Shown piece by piece: positions 1-8,215 of a stretch of 33,931 nt of DNA (position 1 is its first letter; every line of letters starts with the position of its first letter). Where the stretch lies: assembly GCA_031276915.1 (NCBI GenBank), contig JAISME010000129.1, forward strand, positions 1 to 33,931. The letters run 5' to 3'. The notes below the pieces were generated by a model. That model was not told the DNA's origin, ran no database searches, and saw nothing but the letters and a program-made list of their open reading frames with translations. Source of the DNA: Zoogloeaceae bacterium. GTDB lineage: Bacteria > Pseudomonadota > Gammaproteobacteria > Burkholderiales > Rhodocyclaceae. Position numbers and translations under genes: made by a program.

Positions 1-132
1 CTCAACAACCTGGACCGGGCCAGATTGTCCGAAGAGGAAAAGGCCATCATCGACGCCCGGAAGGACAACCTGCTCCAGGCGGGCAGGCTCTACGCCGGAC
101 GCCAGGCCAAAACCCTTGACCACCACTCCTGA
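1..132 (+). CDS. C-terminal end of an unidentified protein (partial)
   Basis: Frame 1 is open from the window edge to a TGA at 130-132, giving 43 C-terminal residues. The tail is charged and probably helical (it contains LSEEEKAIIDARKD) and ends in DHHS. I recognise no domain. The next two genes on the same strand end in similar charged helical TPR-like tails, so this could be the end of another member of that family. That is inference only. It is separated from the next gene by about 130 bp, so it need not be in the same transcript. Confidence 0.55.
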   Translation, partial: LNNLDRARLSEEEKAIIDARKDNLLQAGRLYAGRQAKTLDHHS

Positions 133-158
133 ACGGAAGCCGGAGCCTGTCCCACGAT

Positions 159-189
159 GTTTCAATCCACGCCCGCGACCGGGCGAAAC
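159..189 (-). repeat. solitary type I-C CRISPR-repeat-like sequence
   Basis: Read on the minus strand, these 31 bases begin with GTTTCGCCCG, contain a 6-bp stem (CGCCCG / CGGGCG) and end in GCGTGGATTGAAAC. Type I-C repeats are about 32 nt, carry a GC hairpin and end with this same 14-base tail (established knowledge). There is only one copy here, with no second repeat within about 100 bp on either side, so this is not an array. The 16 bases at 158-173 recur exactly at 9454-9469. It may be a degenerate relic, a regulatory element or coincidence. Confidence 0.4.
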
Positions 190-266
190 AGCATGGAAGG
201 GGTTACCCCCCTCCCAGGCCAGATGATCCCCCTGAAGGGGAGGTTTCCCACCGGAGCTTGTTTTCG

Positions 267-2267
267 ATGAAAAAAACAGGATACGCCGTCAGGTTCCTGC
301 TTCTCCTGGGCGTGATCGCCCTTCTCTACTGGCCGGGACTGCGCGGCGGCTACCTTTTCGACGATGAAATCAACATCCTGCAAAACAAGCGGATCGCCAT
401 CGAAACGCTGGATCCCGCCACGCTGCGCACGGCCGCATGGTCCGGATCGGCAGGACCACTGAAGCGCCCGGTCAGCATGCTGAGCTTCGCGCTCAATCAT
501 TATTTCACGCAGTTCGATCCCTTCTGGTTCAAGCTCGTTAACCTCGCCATCCATCTTGTCAACACGCTCCTGGTTGGCGCGCTCGCCTGTCTTGTCCTCG
601 CCGGTTTCGCAAGACGCCACCCGCCGTCGGCGTCCGCGCGGGAAAATCCGGATTTCCCCGCGCGCGGCGCGCTGATCGCGGCGGCGCTCTGGGGAATTCA
701 CCCCCTCAACCTGACCAGCGTGCTGTATGTCGTGCAGCGCATGACCAGCCTTTCCGCCCTCTTCGGCCTCGCGGCGCTCGCCTCCTACGGCGCGTGGCGC
801 CTTGTCTCCACCCGCTACACGCCTTGCCGAAGCGCCGGAATGGCGATCCTGGTCGCGTTTTTCCTCACCGCCTCGGCCCTCAGCAAGGAATCCGGCCTCC
901 TGTTCCTTCCATTCCTGGTCTTCATGGAACTCATGGTGTTCCAGGGCCTGAAGCAGGACGGTACGCCGCTCCGGATCGGACGCCTCGAATACCGGCGTCT
1001 TGTCTGGCTCCTTTTCTGGGCGGGCGTGCTGGTCCTGCTCTGGAAGCTCCCGACGTTCCTGCGGCCCGAGAATTTCCACAACCGCGACTTCACGCTGGAA
1101 GAACGGCTCATGACGGAGGCACGCGTCCTTTTCTATTACCTGCGTCTCTTCCTTGCCCCCACCCTCTCGGAACTGGCGATCTGGCACGACGATTTCATCA
1201 TTTCCCGGAATCTCTGGACGCCATTCACCACGGCGCTTTCCCTCCTCGGGCTGACGCTCGTCACCGCGCTCGCGCTCCGGATCCACGCGCGGCATCCCGC
1301 CTGGCGCATCGTATGGTTCGCCTGGGGCTGGTTCCTGATCGCGCACGCGATGGAATCCACCGTCATCAGCCTGGAGCTTGTCCACGAGCATCGCAACTAT
1401 GTCGCCACCCTGGGTTTCGCAATCCTGGTTCCCTGGCTGATCGAGGTGGCAGGCCCGCGCTTCTCGCGGTTCGCCTTCCTCCTGTTCGGGGGCGTGCTGT
1501 CCGTTTTCGGCTTCCTCACCTGGCAGCGCGCGGAAATCTGGGCGCGGCCCTCGCAGCACGCCGCCTTCGAGGCGCAGGCGCATCCGGACTCCGACCGGGC
1601 GAATTATCAACTGGGCTATGTTTACGCGCAGGAAGCGCGAATCCGGCAGGACCCACGCCTCGCCGCGCTGGCCGTGGCGCAAATGCGCAAGGCAATGCGG
1701 GCGTACATGCCGGACAACGCGCCCTGGTTCAACACGCTCTTCCTGGCTTCCTCCCGCATCCCGGTTGACCCGGAGATCGTCGCGCAGCTCAGGACACGCC
1801 TGAAACAGCAACCGTTCTATAACAGCAACATGATGATGCTCCGGGTGCTTGCCGATTGCCAGATCGCGGGAACCTGCCGCCTGTCGCACCAGGATGCCGA
1901 GGGACTTTTCACCGCGGCAATCGAAAACCCCAGGGCGCCCCCCTCCGCGCGCGCCATGCTCTACCTGCTGCTGGCCACCTACCACACGGGCATCCACGGC
2001 GACATCGAAAGGGCGGAGGAATTCCTGAAGAAGGCCGAGGCGATCCAGGAAGATGTCGCCACGCACCTGTTGTTCATGGAGTTCTACACCAACACGGGCC
2101 GCCTCGCGGAAGCCAGGCAGCGCCTGGAAAAGGCAATCCGGATGGACAAGCTCGGCGCGCTGCGCCAGCGCGCGGAAAAGGGCCGCAGGGCGATCGAGGC
2201 GGCGGAACGGCAATCCGGCAATGCCGGAAAACACGACGGGAAGGAAAAAAATGGCGATCCCCCATGA
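267..2267 (+). CDS. TMTC-like multi-pass membrane protein with C-terminal TPR region, copy 1
   Basis: 666 residues. The first part is multi-spanning membrane protein: a helix at about 8-24, a periplasmic loop with a di-acidic FDDE motif at 31-34 followed by NILQN, the motif LKRPVSMLSFALNHY, then HPLNLTSVLY, KESGLLFLP and more helices to about residue 420. The last 230 residues are soluble and helical, with TPR-like repeats. This order matches TMTC-type GT-C O-mannosyltransferases, where the early acidic residues are thought to be catalytic (family knowledge). The likely role is transfer of a lipid-linked sugar to secreted proteins. ATG 267 has GGAG ten bases upstream; a TTG at 258 is poorly placed. 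Copy 2 overlaps its end by 17 bp. Substrate and sugar are unknown. Confidence 0.7.
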   Translation: MKKTGYAVRFLLLLGVIALLYWPGLRGGYLFDDEINILQNKRIAIETLDPATLRTAAWSGSAGPLKRPVSMLSFALNHYFTQFDPFWFKLVNLAIHLVNTLLVGALACLVLAGFARRHPPSASARENPDFPARGALIAAALWGIHPLNLTSVLYVVQRMTSLSALFGLAALASYGAWRLVSTRYTPCRSAGMAILVAFFLTASALSKESGLLFLPFLVFMELMVFQGLKQDGTPLRIGRLEYRRLVWLLFWAGVLVLLWKLPTFLRPENFHNRDFTLEERLMTEARVLFYYLRLFLAPTLSELAIWHDDFIISRNLWTPFTTALSLLGLTLVTALALRIHARHPAWRIVWFAWGWFLIAHAMESTVISLELVHEHRNYVATLGFAILVPWLIEVAGPRFSRFAFLLFGGVLSVFGFLTWQRAEIWARPSQHAAFEAQAHPDSDRANYQLGYVYAQEARIRQDPRLAALAVAQMRKAMRAYMPDNAPWFNTLFLASSRIPVDPEIVAQLRTRLKQQPFYNSNMMMLRVLADCQIAGTCRLSHQDAEGLFTAAIENPRAPPSARAMLYLLLATYHTGIHGDIERAEEFLKKAEAIQEDVATHLLFMEFYTNTGRLAEARQRLEKAIRMDKLGALRQRAEKGRRAIEAAERQSGNAGKHDGKEKNGDPP

Positions 2268-4335
2268 AGGCGCGGACAACGCAAACAACGCGGAGCGCGC
2301 GGACAGGCGTCACACCCGCCGGGAAATCCGGAAATACGCGCTTGGCGCCCTGCTCCTGCTCGGCGTCATCGCGCTGCTCTACTGGCCGGGACTGGCGGGC
2401 GGCTACATCTTCGACGATGAAACCAACATCCTGAAGAATGCGCAGATCAAGCTCCAGACGCTGGACCGGGCCTCGCTGAACGCGGCGGCCTGGTCGGGAA
2501 GCGCCGGACCGCTGAAGCGCCCGGTCAGCATGCTGAGCTTCGCGCTCAACCATTACCTCACCGGGCTTGATCCATGGTTCTTCAAGCTGACGAACCTGCT
2601 GATCCACCTTGCCAACACCGCGCTGGTGGGCGTGCTGGCCCATGCCCTCCTGAAAGGCTTCGCCACGGGCCGGCGCGTTCCGGGCGCGATCCTGGAATCC
2701 CCCCGCTTCCCCCTGCACGGCGCGTTCTGGGCGATGGCGCTCTGGGGCGCGCATCCCCTCAACCTGACCAGCGTGCTCTACATCGTGCAGCGGATGACGA
2801 GCCTTTCCACGCTGTTCGGCCTGCTGGCGCTGAACCTGTACGCGGCGTGGCGTCTTTCGCCCGGATCGTGGCCCTGGCGACGCCTCGCCGGAACCTGGCT
2901 CCTGATCGTCCTCCTGATCGTCCTCTCGGTCTACAGCAAGGAATCGGGCATCCTGTTCGCCGTCCTGCTGCTCTGGGTGGAACTGCTGGTCTTCAGGGGC
3001 TTGCGGGCCGGGACCGGGAAACCGTTGCGCGTCGGTCCCGCGCGATACCTGCATCTGGTCTACGGAACCCTCGCCGTCGGCGCAATCCTGCTGGCATGGA
3101 AACTGCCCGCGCTCACCAACCCGGAATTCTTCCTGCGCCGGGGCTTCACGCTGGAAGAACGGCTGATGACCGAAAGCAGGGCCCTGTTCTATTACCTGCG
3201 GCTGTTCTTCATCCCTTCCCTCTCCGAACTCTCGATCTACCATGACGATTTCACCATTTCCGAAAGCCTGTGGCGTCCTCCCGCGACGGCGCTTTCCCTG
3301 CTCGGGCTGGCGTGCGTTTCCCTCTGCGCCATCCGGGGACGCAGGAAATATCCCGTCTTCCTGTTCGCCTGGGGCTGGTTCCTGATCGGTCACGCGCTGG
3401 AATCCACCTTCATCAGCCTGGAACTCGTACACGAACACCGCAATTACTTTGCAACCATCGGATTCGCGGTCTGCGCGCCCTGGCTAGCCTGGTCGTCCAG
3501 TGCCCGTTTCAGGCGTCCCGCCTTCCTGCTGGCGGGCGGTTTCGCGCTTCTTTTCGCTTTCGTGACCTGGCAACGCGCGCTGATCTGGTCGAGTCCGCTG
3601 GAACACGCCCTGTTCGAGGCGGAATCCCACCCTCACTCCGAACGCGCAAACTATCAACTCGGCCTGCTCTACGCACAATACTGGACCGCGAGCAAAGACC
3701 CCAAATTCGGCCCGCTGGCCACCGCCGCGATGCGCGAGGCGATGCGAGGCTACAAAGCCTCCAACGGCCCCTGGTTCGCCATGCTCCACCTGGCCTACTA
3801 CGGCAACAGGAAAGCCGATCCGGCCATCGTGCGGCAACTCAGGGAACGCCTGGCGACACAGCCTTTCGTAAACAGCAACATCAACTTCCTCAACACCTTC
3901 CTCGAATGCCAGCGCAAGAAACTCTGCAAGATGCCGCACATGCAGGTGCTGGAGCTTCTTGCCGCCGCCGCGCAAAATCCGACTGCGGACAACTGGATAC
4001 GGGCCATCCTCTATCGCCACGCGGCAGGCTATTACGTCAACACGCTGGGCGATCTCGCAAAGGGCGAGGAATTCCTGAGAGACTCCATCGCGGAATACGC
4101 GATCGCGGACACATACCTGTTCCATGCCGAAGTGCTGGGCGGGCTTGGACGCCTGGAAGAGGCAAAAACCCAGATCGCCACCGCCGAACAACTGGATACG
4201 CATCGCCTCTGGCAAGCGCGCGTGGTCCGGCTGCGCAAGAAAATCGGGGAAGTGGAACGCGCCACCACGCTGGAACAGCCCGCCTCGTCTGCCTCCCGCC
4301 TGGAGCATGGCGAAGGCATCGATTCCACGCCGTGA
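2251..4335 (+). CDS. TMTC-like multi-pass membrane protein with C-terminal TPR region, copy 2
   Basis: 694 residues, a close tandem paralogue of the preceding gene. It has the same helix, FDDE loop (54-57), LKRPVSMLSFALNHY, HPLNLTSVLY, KESGILF and LVHEHRNY motifs and a C-terminal TPR-like half. A 30-residue charged N-terminal extension precedes the first helix. ATG 2251 is chosen because GGGAAGGA lies five bases upstream and the gene then overlaps copy 1 by 17 bp, suggesting translational coupling; the frame is open further upstream but that part is antisense-like shadow. The paralogues keep long identical DNA blocks (459-496 and 2512-2549), so the duplication is fairly recent or homogenised. 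Predicted to be a GT-C-type glycosyltransferase working with the family 2 enzyme downstream. Confidence 0.7.
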   Translation: MAIPHEGADNANNAERADRRHTRREIRKYALGALLLLGVIALLYWPGLAGGYIFDDETNILKNAQIKLQTLDRASLNAAAWSGSAGPLKRPVSMLSFALNHYLTGLDPWFFKLTNLLIHLANTALVGVLAHALLKGFATGRRVPGAILESPRFPLHGAFWAMALWGAHPLNLTSVLYIVQRMTSLSTLFGLLALNLYAAWRLSPGSWPWRRLAGTWLLIVLLIVLSVYSKESGILFAVLLLWVELLVFRGLRAGTGKPLRVGPARYLHLVYGTLAVGAILLAWKLPALTNPEFFLRRGFTLEERLMTESRALFYYLRLFFIPSLSELSIYHDDFTISESLWRPPATALSLLGLACVSLCAIRGRRKYPVFLFAWGWFLIGHALESTFISLELVHEHRNYFATIGFAVCAPWLAWSSSARFRRPAFLLAGGFALLFAFVTWQRALIWSSPLEHALFEAESHPHSERANYQLGLLYAQYWTASKDPKFGPLATAAMREAMRGYKASNGPWFAMLHLAYYGNRKADPAIVRQLRERLATQPFVNSNINFLNTFLECQRKKLCKMPHMQVLELLAAAAQNPTADNWIRAILYRHAAGYYVNTLGDLAKGEEFLRDSIAEYAIADTYLFHAEVLGGLGRLEEAKTQIATAEQLDTHRLWQARVVRLRKKIGEVERATTLEQPASSASRLEHGEGIDSTP

Positions 4336-4383
4336 TACACTCGCCGCCCAATGAATATCCAGTGAATATCCGGGGGAAACGCC

Positions 4384-5274
4384 ATGACGCAAGACACGAT
4401 TTCCGCTCCCTGTCGCCTGAGCATCGTCCTCCCCGCGAAGAATGAATCCGGGGCGATCGGGCAAACCGTCGCCCGATTGCGCGCGCACTTCCCGGATTCG
4501 GAGATCATCGTCGTAAACGATGGCTCCAGCGACGCCACCGCGGACATCGCGCGGGAGGCGGGCGCCCGCGTCATCTCGCACCCCTATTCGAAAGGCAACG
4601 GCGCGGCGATCAAGACCGGCGCGCGCGCGGCAAGGGGAGAGACGATCGTCTTCATGGACGCCGACGGACAGCATGACCCGGAAGACATCCCGCGCCTGCT
4701 GGAAAAACTGGCGGAAGGATACGACATGGTCGTCGGCGCGCGGCAACAGGGGTCGCAGGCAAGCTTCGGACGCGGCATCGCCAATCGCCTCTACAACAAA
4801 CTGGCAAGCTACATGACCGGACACCGGATCGATGACCTGACATCGGGATTCCGCGCCGCGCGCGCGAAGCGGTTCCGGGAATTCCTGTACCTGCTGCCCA
4901 ATGGATTTTCCTATCCCTCAACCTCCACGATGGCGTTCTTCCGTTCGGGGTATCCCGTGGCCTACGTGCCAATCCACGCCACCCGGCGCATCGGCAAAAG
5001 CCATATCCGGATATTCCGGGACGGCGCGCGCTTCCTGGTCATCATTTTCAGGATCGGCACGCTCTTCTCGCCGCTCAAGATTTTCGTGCCGGTTTCCGTC
5101 CTGATGTTCCTGTCGGCTTCCGCCTGGTATCTCTATACCTACACGCAGCTCGGACGCTTCACCAACATGAGCGCCTTGCTCTATACCGGCTCCATCATGA
5201 TTTTCCTGATGGGCCTCATTTCCGAACAGATCACCGCCCTGATGTACAAGGATTCCGGCGCGGAAAGGGAATGA
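4384..5274 (+). CDS. family 2 glycosyltransferase, dolichol-phosphate mannosyltransferase-like, with C-terminal membrane helices
   Basis: 296 residues. The N-terminal GT-A domain has VLPAKNESGAIGQTV (16-30), VVNDGSSD (43-50) and the metal/nucleotide-sugar motif MDADGQHD (91-98). Two hydrophobic segments lie near 230-290. Enzymes of this type move a sugar from a nucleotide donor to polyprenyl phosphate on the cytoplasmic face, providing the donor for GT-C transferases. The position 48 bp after two TMTC-like genes fits a donor-synthesis partner. The start has a purine-rich GGGGGAAA a few bases upstream. It could instead serve cell-surface polysaccharide synthesis. Confidence 0.8.
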   Translation: MTQDTISAPCRLSIVLPAKNESGAIGQTVARLRAHFPDSEIIVVNDGSSDATADIAREAGARVISHPYSKGNGAAIKTGARAARGETIVFMDADGQHDPEDIPRLLEKLAEGYDMVVGARQQGSQASFGRGIANRLYNKLASYMTGHRIDDLTSGFRAARAKRFREFLYLLPNGFSYPSTSTMAFFRSGYPVAYVPIHATRRIGKSHIRIFRDGARFLVIIFRIGTLFSPLKIFVPVSVLMFLSASAWYLYTYTQLGRFTNMSALLYTGSIMIFLMGLISEQITALMYKDSGAERE

Positions 5275-5283
5275 GCGGGCAAC

Positions 5284-5307
5284 GCCCCGCGCCTGGCGGC
5301 GCCGGGC
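5284..5307. terminator. GC hairpin between convergent genes
   Basis: A ten-position stem (5284-5293 with 5298-5307) contains one C-C mismatch and closes a TGGC loop. It sits in the 82-bp gap between the convergent glycosyltransferase and pth genes. There is no T-run on either strand, so it is at best a weak or Rho-assisted end. Confidence 0.3.
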
Positions 5308-5356
5308 AAAACCGCTTCCGACAATCCGGAGCACGAACCGGAAACCCGTTCCGCGA

Positions 5357-5932
5357 TCAATCCCTGGCGTGCAGCGTCCGCTGCGCTTTCTCGTATTCCC
5401 CCGCCACCAGCGCGGGCCAAGCAGCAAGGCAGCGTTCAAGGGCGCGCTCAATGGCAGCGGCTTCTTCCGCGCGGGGACGGGAGAGCACAAAGTCGACAAC
5501 CTGCTGGTTCAGCCCCAGCGCGCGCGGATGACCAATCCCCAGGCGCAGCCGCCAGAAATCCGGGGTGGCAAGCGCGGACTGGACATCCTTCAGGCCATTG
5601 TGCCCACCATTGCCACCGCCCTTCTTGAGGCGAATGCCGCCCGGCGGCAGGTCGAGATCATCGTGCACCACCAGGGTTTCTTCCGGAGTGATCCTGTAGA
5701 AGCGGGCAAGCGCGCCCGCCGCCTGTCCGGAACGGTTCATGAAGGTCGCCGGGGCAAGGAACCAGCAATCCCCCGCGCGACCGACATTGCCGAAGAACCT
5801 GGCGGCGGACGCCATGTCGATCCCGAGCGCGCGCGTCAACCGCGCAAGGAACCAGAAACCGGCGTTGTGGCGGGTATCGGCGTATTCCGGGCCGGGGTTG
5901 CCGAGACCGACGATCAGGCGGGGCGCAATCAT
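5357..5932 (-). CDS. pth: peptidyl-tRNA hydrolase
   Basis: 191 residues, normal for the family. It hydrolyses the ester bond of peptidyl-tRNAs released from stalled ribosomes, recycling tRNA in the cytoplasm. Diagnostic motifs are [20 protein letters not shown] (residues 6-25, with the catalytic His at 22), [16 protein letters not shown] and [13 protein letters not shown]. The start at 5932 gives the usual N-terminus just before the GNPG loop; an upstream extension of the frame lacks family character. It follows rplY in the common prs-rplY-pth order, but a terminator-like hairpin (5962-5990) lies between them, so expression may depend on read-through or a separate start. ychF, often next, is absent: the neighbour is a convergent glycosyltransferase. 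Confidence 0.96.
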   Translation of the reverse strand: MIAPRLIVGLGNPGPEYADTRHNAGFWFLARLTRALGIDMASAARFFGNVGRAGDCWFLAPATFMNRSGQAAGALARFYRITPEETLVVHDDLDLPPGGIRLKKGGGNGGHNGLKDVQSALATPDFWRLRLGIGHPRALGLNQQVVDFVLSRPRAEEAAAIERALERCLAAWPALVAGEYEKAQRTLHARD

Positions 5933-5961
5933 GGCGTGACGAAACAAACCAGCGTCAAAAC

Positions 5962-5990
5962 AAAAAACCGCCACCGGAATACCGGGGCGG
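5962..5990 (-). terminator. intrinsic terminator-like hairpin between rplY and pth
   Basis: On the minus strand a nine-pair stem (5990-5986 plus 5985-5982, pairing with 5977-5974 plus 5972-5968, one bulged base at 5973) closes a TATT loop. It is followed by six T (5967-5962) and then GTTTTG. This is a textbook Rho-independent terminator after rplY, lying only 30 bp before the pth start. Confidence 0.75.
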
Positions 5991-6014
5991 CACGGGAATT
6001 CCCCGATGGACCAA

Positions 6015-6626
6015 TCAGGCGGCGGGGGGCGTCTCGACCACCTCGGCTTCCTCGCCGCCATGGCCCTTCCTGGCAAGGCAGGAAACCACCGCCTGGTCGC
6101 CGTGGTACAACACAACCGTCACACCCTGCGGCAGTTCCAGTTGGGAAAGATGCAACGATTCGCCAACACGCAGGCCCTTCAGGTCCACCTCGATGAAGGC
6201 CGGCAGGTCGGCGGGCAGGCAGGAAACCTCCACTTCCGACAGCACGTGGGCAATCTGGCCGCCCTCCAGCTTGACGCCGGGAGCGGCATCCGCGTTGACA
6301 AAGTGCAGCGGCACCTTCTGGTGCAGCCTCTTCCGGGCGTCCACGCGCTGGAAGTCAACGTGCAACGCCAAGGGCCTGTAGGCGTGCACCTGGTAATCCC
6401 GGAGCAGGACCTGCTCCTTCTTCCCTTCCATCTCAATGGTCAGGACAGAGGAATGAAAAGCCTCCTTGCGCAAACCCAAGTAAAGCTGGTTGTGATCGAG
6501 CTCGATCACTTCGGGCGGCTCGCCCGCGCCGTAGATGATGCCGGGGACCTTGCCCGCGCGGCGCAGGCGGCGGCTCGCACTCGATCCCTGCGCACTGCGT
6601 TTCCGGGCGTTCAGAACAAAGGACAT
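6015..6626 (-). CDS. rplY: 50S ribosomal protein L25, CTC-type (with TL5 C-terminal domain)
   Basis: 203 residues. It binds 5S rRNA in the central protuberance of the large subunit. The N-terminal L25 domain shows FVLNARKR, then [16 protein letters not shown]; the C-terminal half is the longer TL5/CTC extension found outside the enterics, ending in an alanine-rich tail. Two in-frame ATGs exist, at 6638 and 6626. 6626 is preferred because GGAG lies six bases upstream, and the 6638 codon is next to the T-run of the hairpin at 6640-6667. Downstream of prs and upstream of pth as in many proteobacteria. Confidence 0.93.
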   Translation of the reverse strand: MSFVLNARKRSAQGSSASRRLRRAGKVPGIIYGAGEPPEVIELDHNQLYLGLRKEAFHSSVLTIEMEGKKEQVLLRDYQVHAYRPLALHVDFQRVDARKRLHQKVPLHFVNADAAPGVKLEGGQIAHVLSEVEVSCLPADLPAFIEVDLKGLRVGESLHLSQLELPQGVTVVLYHGDQAVVSCLARKGHGGEEAEVVETPPAA

Positions 6627-6639
6627 GACGGACTCCATG

Positions 6640-6667
6640 AAAAATGCCGATCCGCGACCAGACCGGC
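6640..6667 (-). terminator. terminator-like hairpin between prs and rplY
   Basis: On the minus strand a six-pair stem (6667-6662 with 6651-6646, one G-T pair) closes a ten-base loop and is followed by A plus five T (6644-6640). It begins 13 bp after the prs stop and ends 14 bp before the preferred rplY start. The stem is shorter than those in the two other gaps of this block, so termination may be partial. Confidence 0.5.
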
Positions 6668-6680
6668 GGGTTGAGAAAAG

Positions 6681-7631
6681 CTATTCGAGAAAAAGGGAGG
6701 AAACCGAATCGTCACTGCTGATGCGGCGAATGGTCTCCGCGAGGATCGGAGCCACAGACAACTGGCGGATACGCGGACAGGCGATGACGTCCGGCCGCAA
6801 GGGAATGGTGTCCGTCACCACCAGGGCATCCAGGTCGGAGACGGCCACCCGCTCCACGGCCGGGCCGGAAAGCACCGGATGCGTGCAATACGCCACCACC
6901 TTCCGCGCGCCATTGTCCTTCAGGGCCGAGGCCGCCTTGCACAGCGTGCCCGCGGTATCCACCATGTCATCCATGATGACGCAGGTGCGATCCTTCACGT
7001 CACCGATGATGTTCATCACTTCGGCGATGTTGGCCTTGGGACGGCGCTTGTCAATGATCGCCATGTCGCACTCCAGCCGCTTCGCAAGCGACCGCGCCCG
7101 CACCACGCCGCCATGATCGGGCGCGATCACCTGCGGATCCTCGTAGCGCGCGGCCTTGATGTCTTCCATGAAGATAGGGAGCGCGTAGATGTTGTCTACA
7201 GGAATATCGAAAAATCCCTGGATCTGCTCGGCATGCAAATCCATCGTCAGCACACGGTCGACGCCGGAAGCCATCAGCATGTTGGCGACCAGCCGCGCCG
7301 CGATGGAAACACGGGCGGAACGCGGACGCCGGTCCTGGCGCGCGTAGCCGAAATAGGGAATGGCGGCGGTGATGCGCCCGGCGGAAGCGCGTTTCAGGGC
7401 GTCCACCATCACCAGAAGCTCCATCAGGTTGTCGTTGGTGGGACAACAGGTGGATTGCAACACGAACACGTCATTGCCACGCACATGCTCCCGGATTTCC
7501 ACGTTGACCTCGCCATCCGAGAAACGCCCCACGAGCGCGCAGCCGATTTCGGTCCCGAGCGCAGCCGCGACATCCGACGCCAGCTTGGGATTGGCGTTTC
7601 CAGTGAAAACCTTCAGGCCGGGATAGGGCAT
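6681..7631 (-). CDS. prs: ribose-phosphate pyrophosphokinase (PRPP synthetase)
   Basis: 316 residues, the usual length. It makes PRPP from ribose 5-phosphate and ATP for purine, pyrimidine, histidine, tryptophan and NAD synthesis. Visible motifs are [27 protein letters not shown], the divalent-metal segment [11 protein letters not shown], the flexible-loop region DHGGVVRA and the PRPP-binding [14 protein letters not shown]. Start 7631 is chosen because it is the family N-terminus and GGGGAAG lies about six bases upstream. A longer frame runs into the tRNA gene and is not real. It follows tRNA-Gln with a terminator-like hairpin in the gap. Confidence 0.97.
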   Translation of the reverse strand: MPYPGLKVFTGNANPKLASDVAAALGTEIGCALVGRFSDGEVNVEIREHVRGNDVFVLQSTCCPTNDNLMELLVMVDALKRASAGRITAAIPYFGYARQDRRPRSARVSIAARLVANMLMASGVDRVLTMDLHAEQIQGFFDIPVDNIYALPIFMEDIKAARYEDPQVIAPDHGGVVRARSLAKRLECDMAIIDKRRPKANIAEVMNIIGDVKDRTCVIMDDMVDTAGTLCKAASALKDNGARKVVAYCTHPVLSGPAVERVAVSDLDALVVTDTIPLRPDVIACPRIRQLSVAPILAETIRRISSDDSVSSLFLE

Positions 7632-7665
7632 GTCATTCTTCCCCGCGGATGCCATGATCCGCCAT

Positions 7666-7697
7666 GAACAAAATCGGGCAGGCCAGCGCCTGCCCGA
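7666..7697 (-). terminator. terminator-like hairpin between tRNA-Gln and prs
   Basis: On the minus strand a perfect nine-pair stem (7697-7689 with 7682-7674) closes a CGCTGG loop and is followed by TTTTGTTC. It lies 9 bp after the tRNA 3' end and 35 bp before prs. It probably ends most tRNA transcripts or acts as an attenuator for prs. Confidence 0.7.
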
Positions 7698-7705
7698 AAA
7701 ATTCC

Positions 7706-7781
7706 TGGCAGGGGAAGCAGGACTCGAACCTACGAATGTCGGAATCAAAATCCGATGCCTTACCAACTTGGCGATTCCCCT
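7706..7781 (-). tRNA. tRNA-Gln (anticodon TTG)
   Basis: 76 nt including an encoded CCA (7708-7706). The acceptor stem pairs AGGGGAA with TTCCCCT, with discriminator G. The T arm carries GGTTCGAGTCC. The anticodon loop is TTTTGAT closed by a TCGGA/TCCGA stem, giving anticodon TTG (bases 7748-7746), which reads CAA and CAG. It lies just upstream of prs, the usual place in this bacterial group. The sequence closely resembles E. coli tRNA-Gln. Confidence 0.96.
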
Positions 7782-7822
7782 GTACTTCGTTCATACGTTC
7801 CTTCCCGTAGAGCGAGGCGCGC

Positions 7823-7828
7823 ATTATA
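7823..7828 (-). promoter_or_regulatory. -10 box of the tRNA-Gln promoter
   Basis: A perfect TATAAT on the minus strand is followed immediately by GCGCGCC, a GC-rich discriminator of the kind seen at stringently controlled stable-RNA promoters. The predicted start is about 35 nt before the tRNA. I see no good -35 hexamer at 16-18 bp spacing. Confidence 0.6.
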
Positions 7829-8068
7829 CAGAAATTTTCCGCGAAAGGAAGGCGCGCGGCCCGCGGACAGCCAACTCCCTCCATGCGACAGCGCTCTTTT
7901 CCAGCGCCGGGACAAACGCGAACGGACAAGGCGTCCGGATGGCGCGAGAATGTTCCGCCCCCATGTTCCGCCCTTCACGAAACGCCTGTCCGGGGCGTAT
8001 CTCCATCGTACTTGCATGTCTTATACAAAACGGGTTTCCTCTTCCAATCGTCACAAAAAGAACTTAAA

Positions 8069-8097
8069 ATGACCAGACATGTATGGAATCATATATG
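8069..8097 (+). promoter_or_regulatory. possible promoter of the XRE regulator gene
   Basis: ATGACC (8069-8074) and TATATG (8092-8097) are separated by 17 bp, each matching four of six sigma-70 consensus bases. The segment is AT-richer than its surroundings. It would give a leader of about 110 nt holding the hairpin at 8134-8170. The rest of the 434-bp gap from 7782 to 8215 shows no gene. Confidence 0.35.
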
Positions 8098-8133
8098 CAC
8101 AGAAATCCCGGCCAGGCGACTGGTGGGGATCTG

Positions 8134-8170
8134 CCGCAGAAAGTAAGAGCGTGGGCGTTACTGTCTGCGG
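8134..8170 (+). promoter_or_regulatory. long leader hairpin upstream of the XRE regulator
   Basis: Seven pairs (8134-8140 with 8164-8170), one A-G mismatch, then five pairs (8142-8146 with 8158-8162) close an 11-base loop. Twelve of thirteen stem positions pair. No T-run follows, so it is not a terminator. It could be an operator for the downstream HTH protein or an RNA structure in its leader. Confidence 0.5.
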
Positions 8171-8215
8171 TTTCACAACCAGACCAACTACGCCCGCGAA
8201 AAAAGGAGAGCAAGC

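Noticed and set aside
159-189. CRISPR array
   Set aside because: Only one repeat-like element; no second repeat or spacer pattern nearby and no cas gene in the window.
162-2288. 708-codon minus-strand open frame opposite the first TMTC-like gene
   Set aside because: Shadow of a GC-rich coding strand; no ribosome site, no domain, charged low-complexity text. The plus strand holds a clear membrane-protein family.
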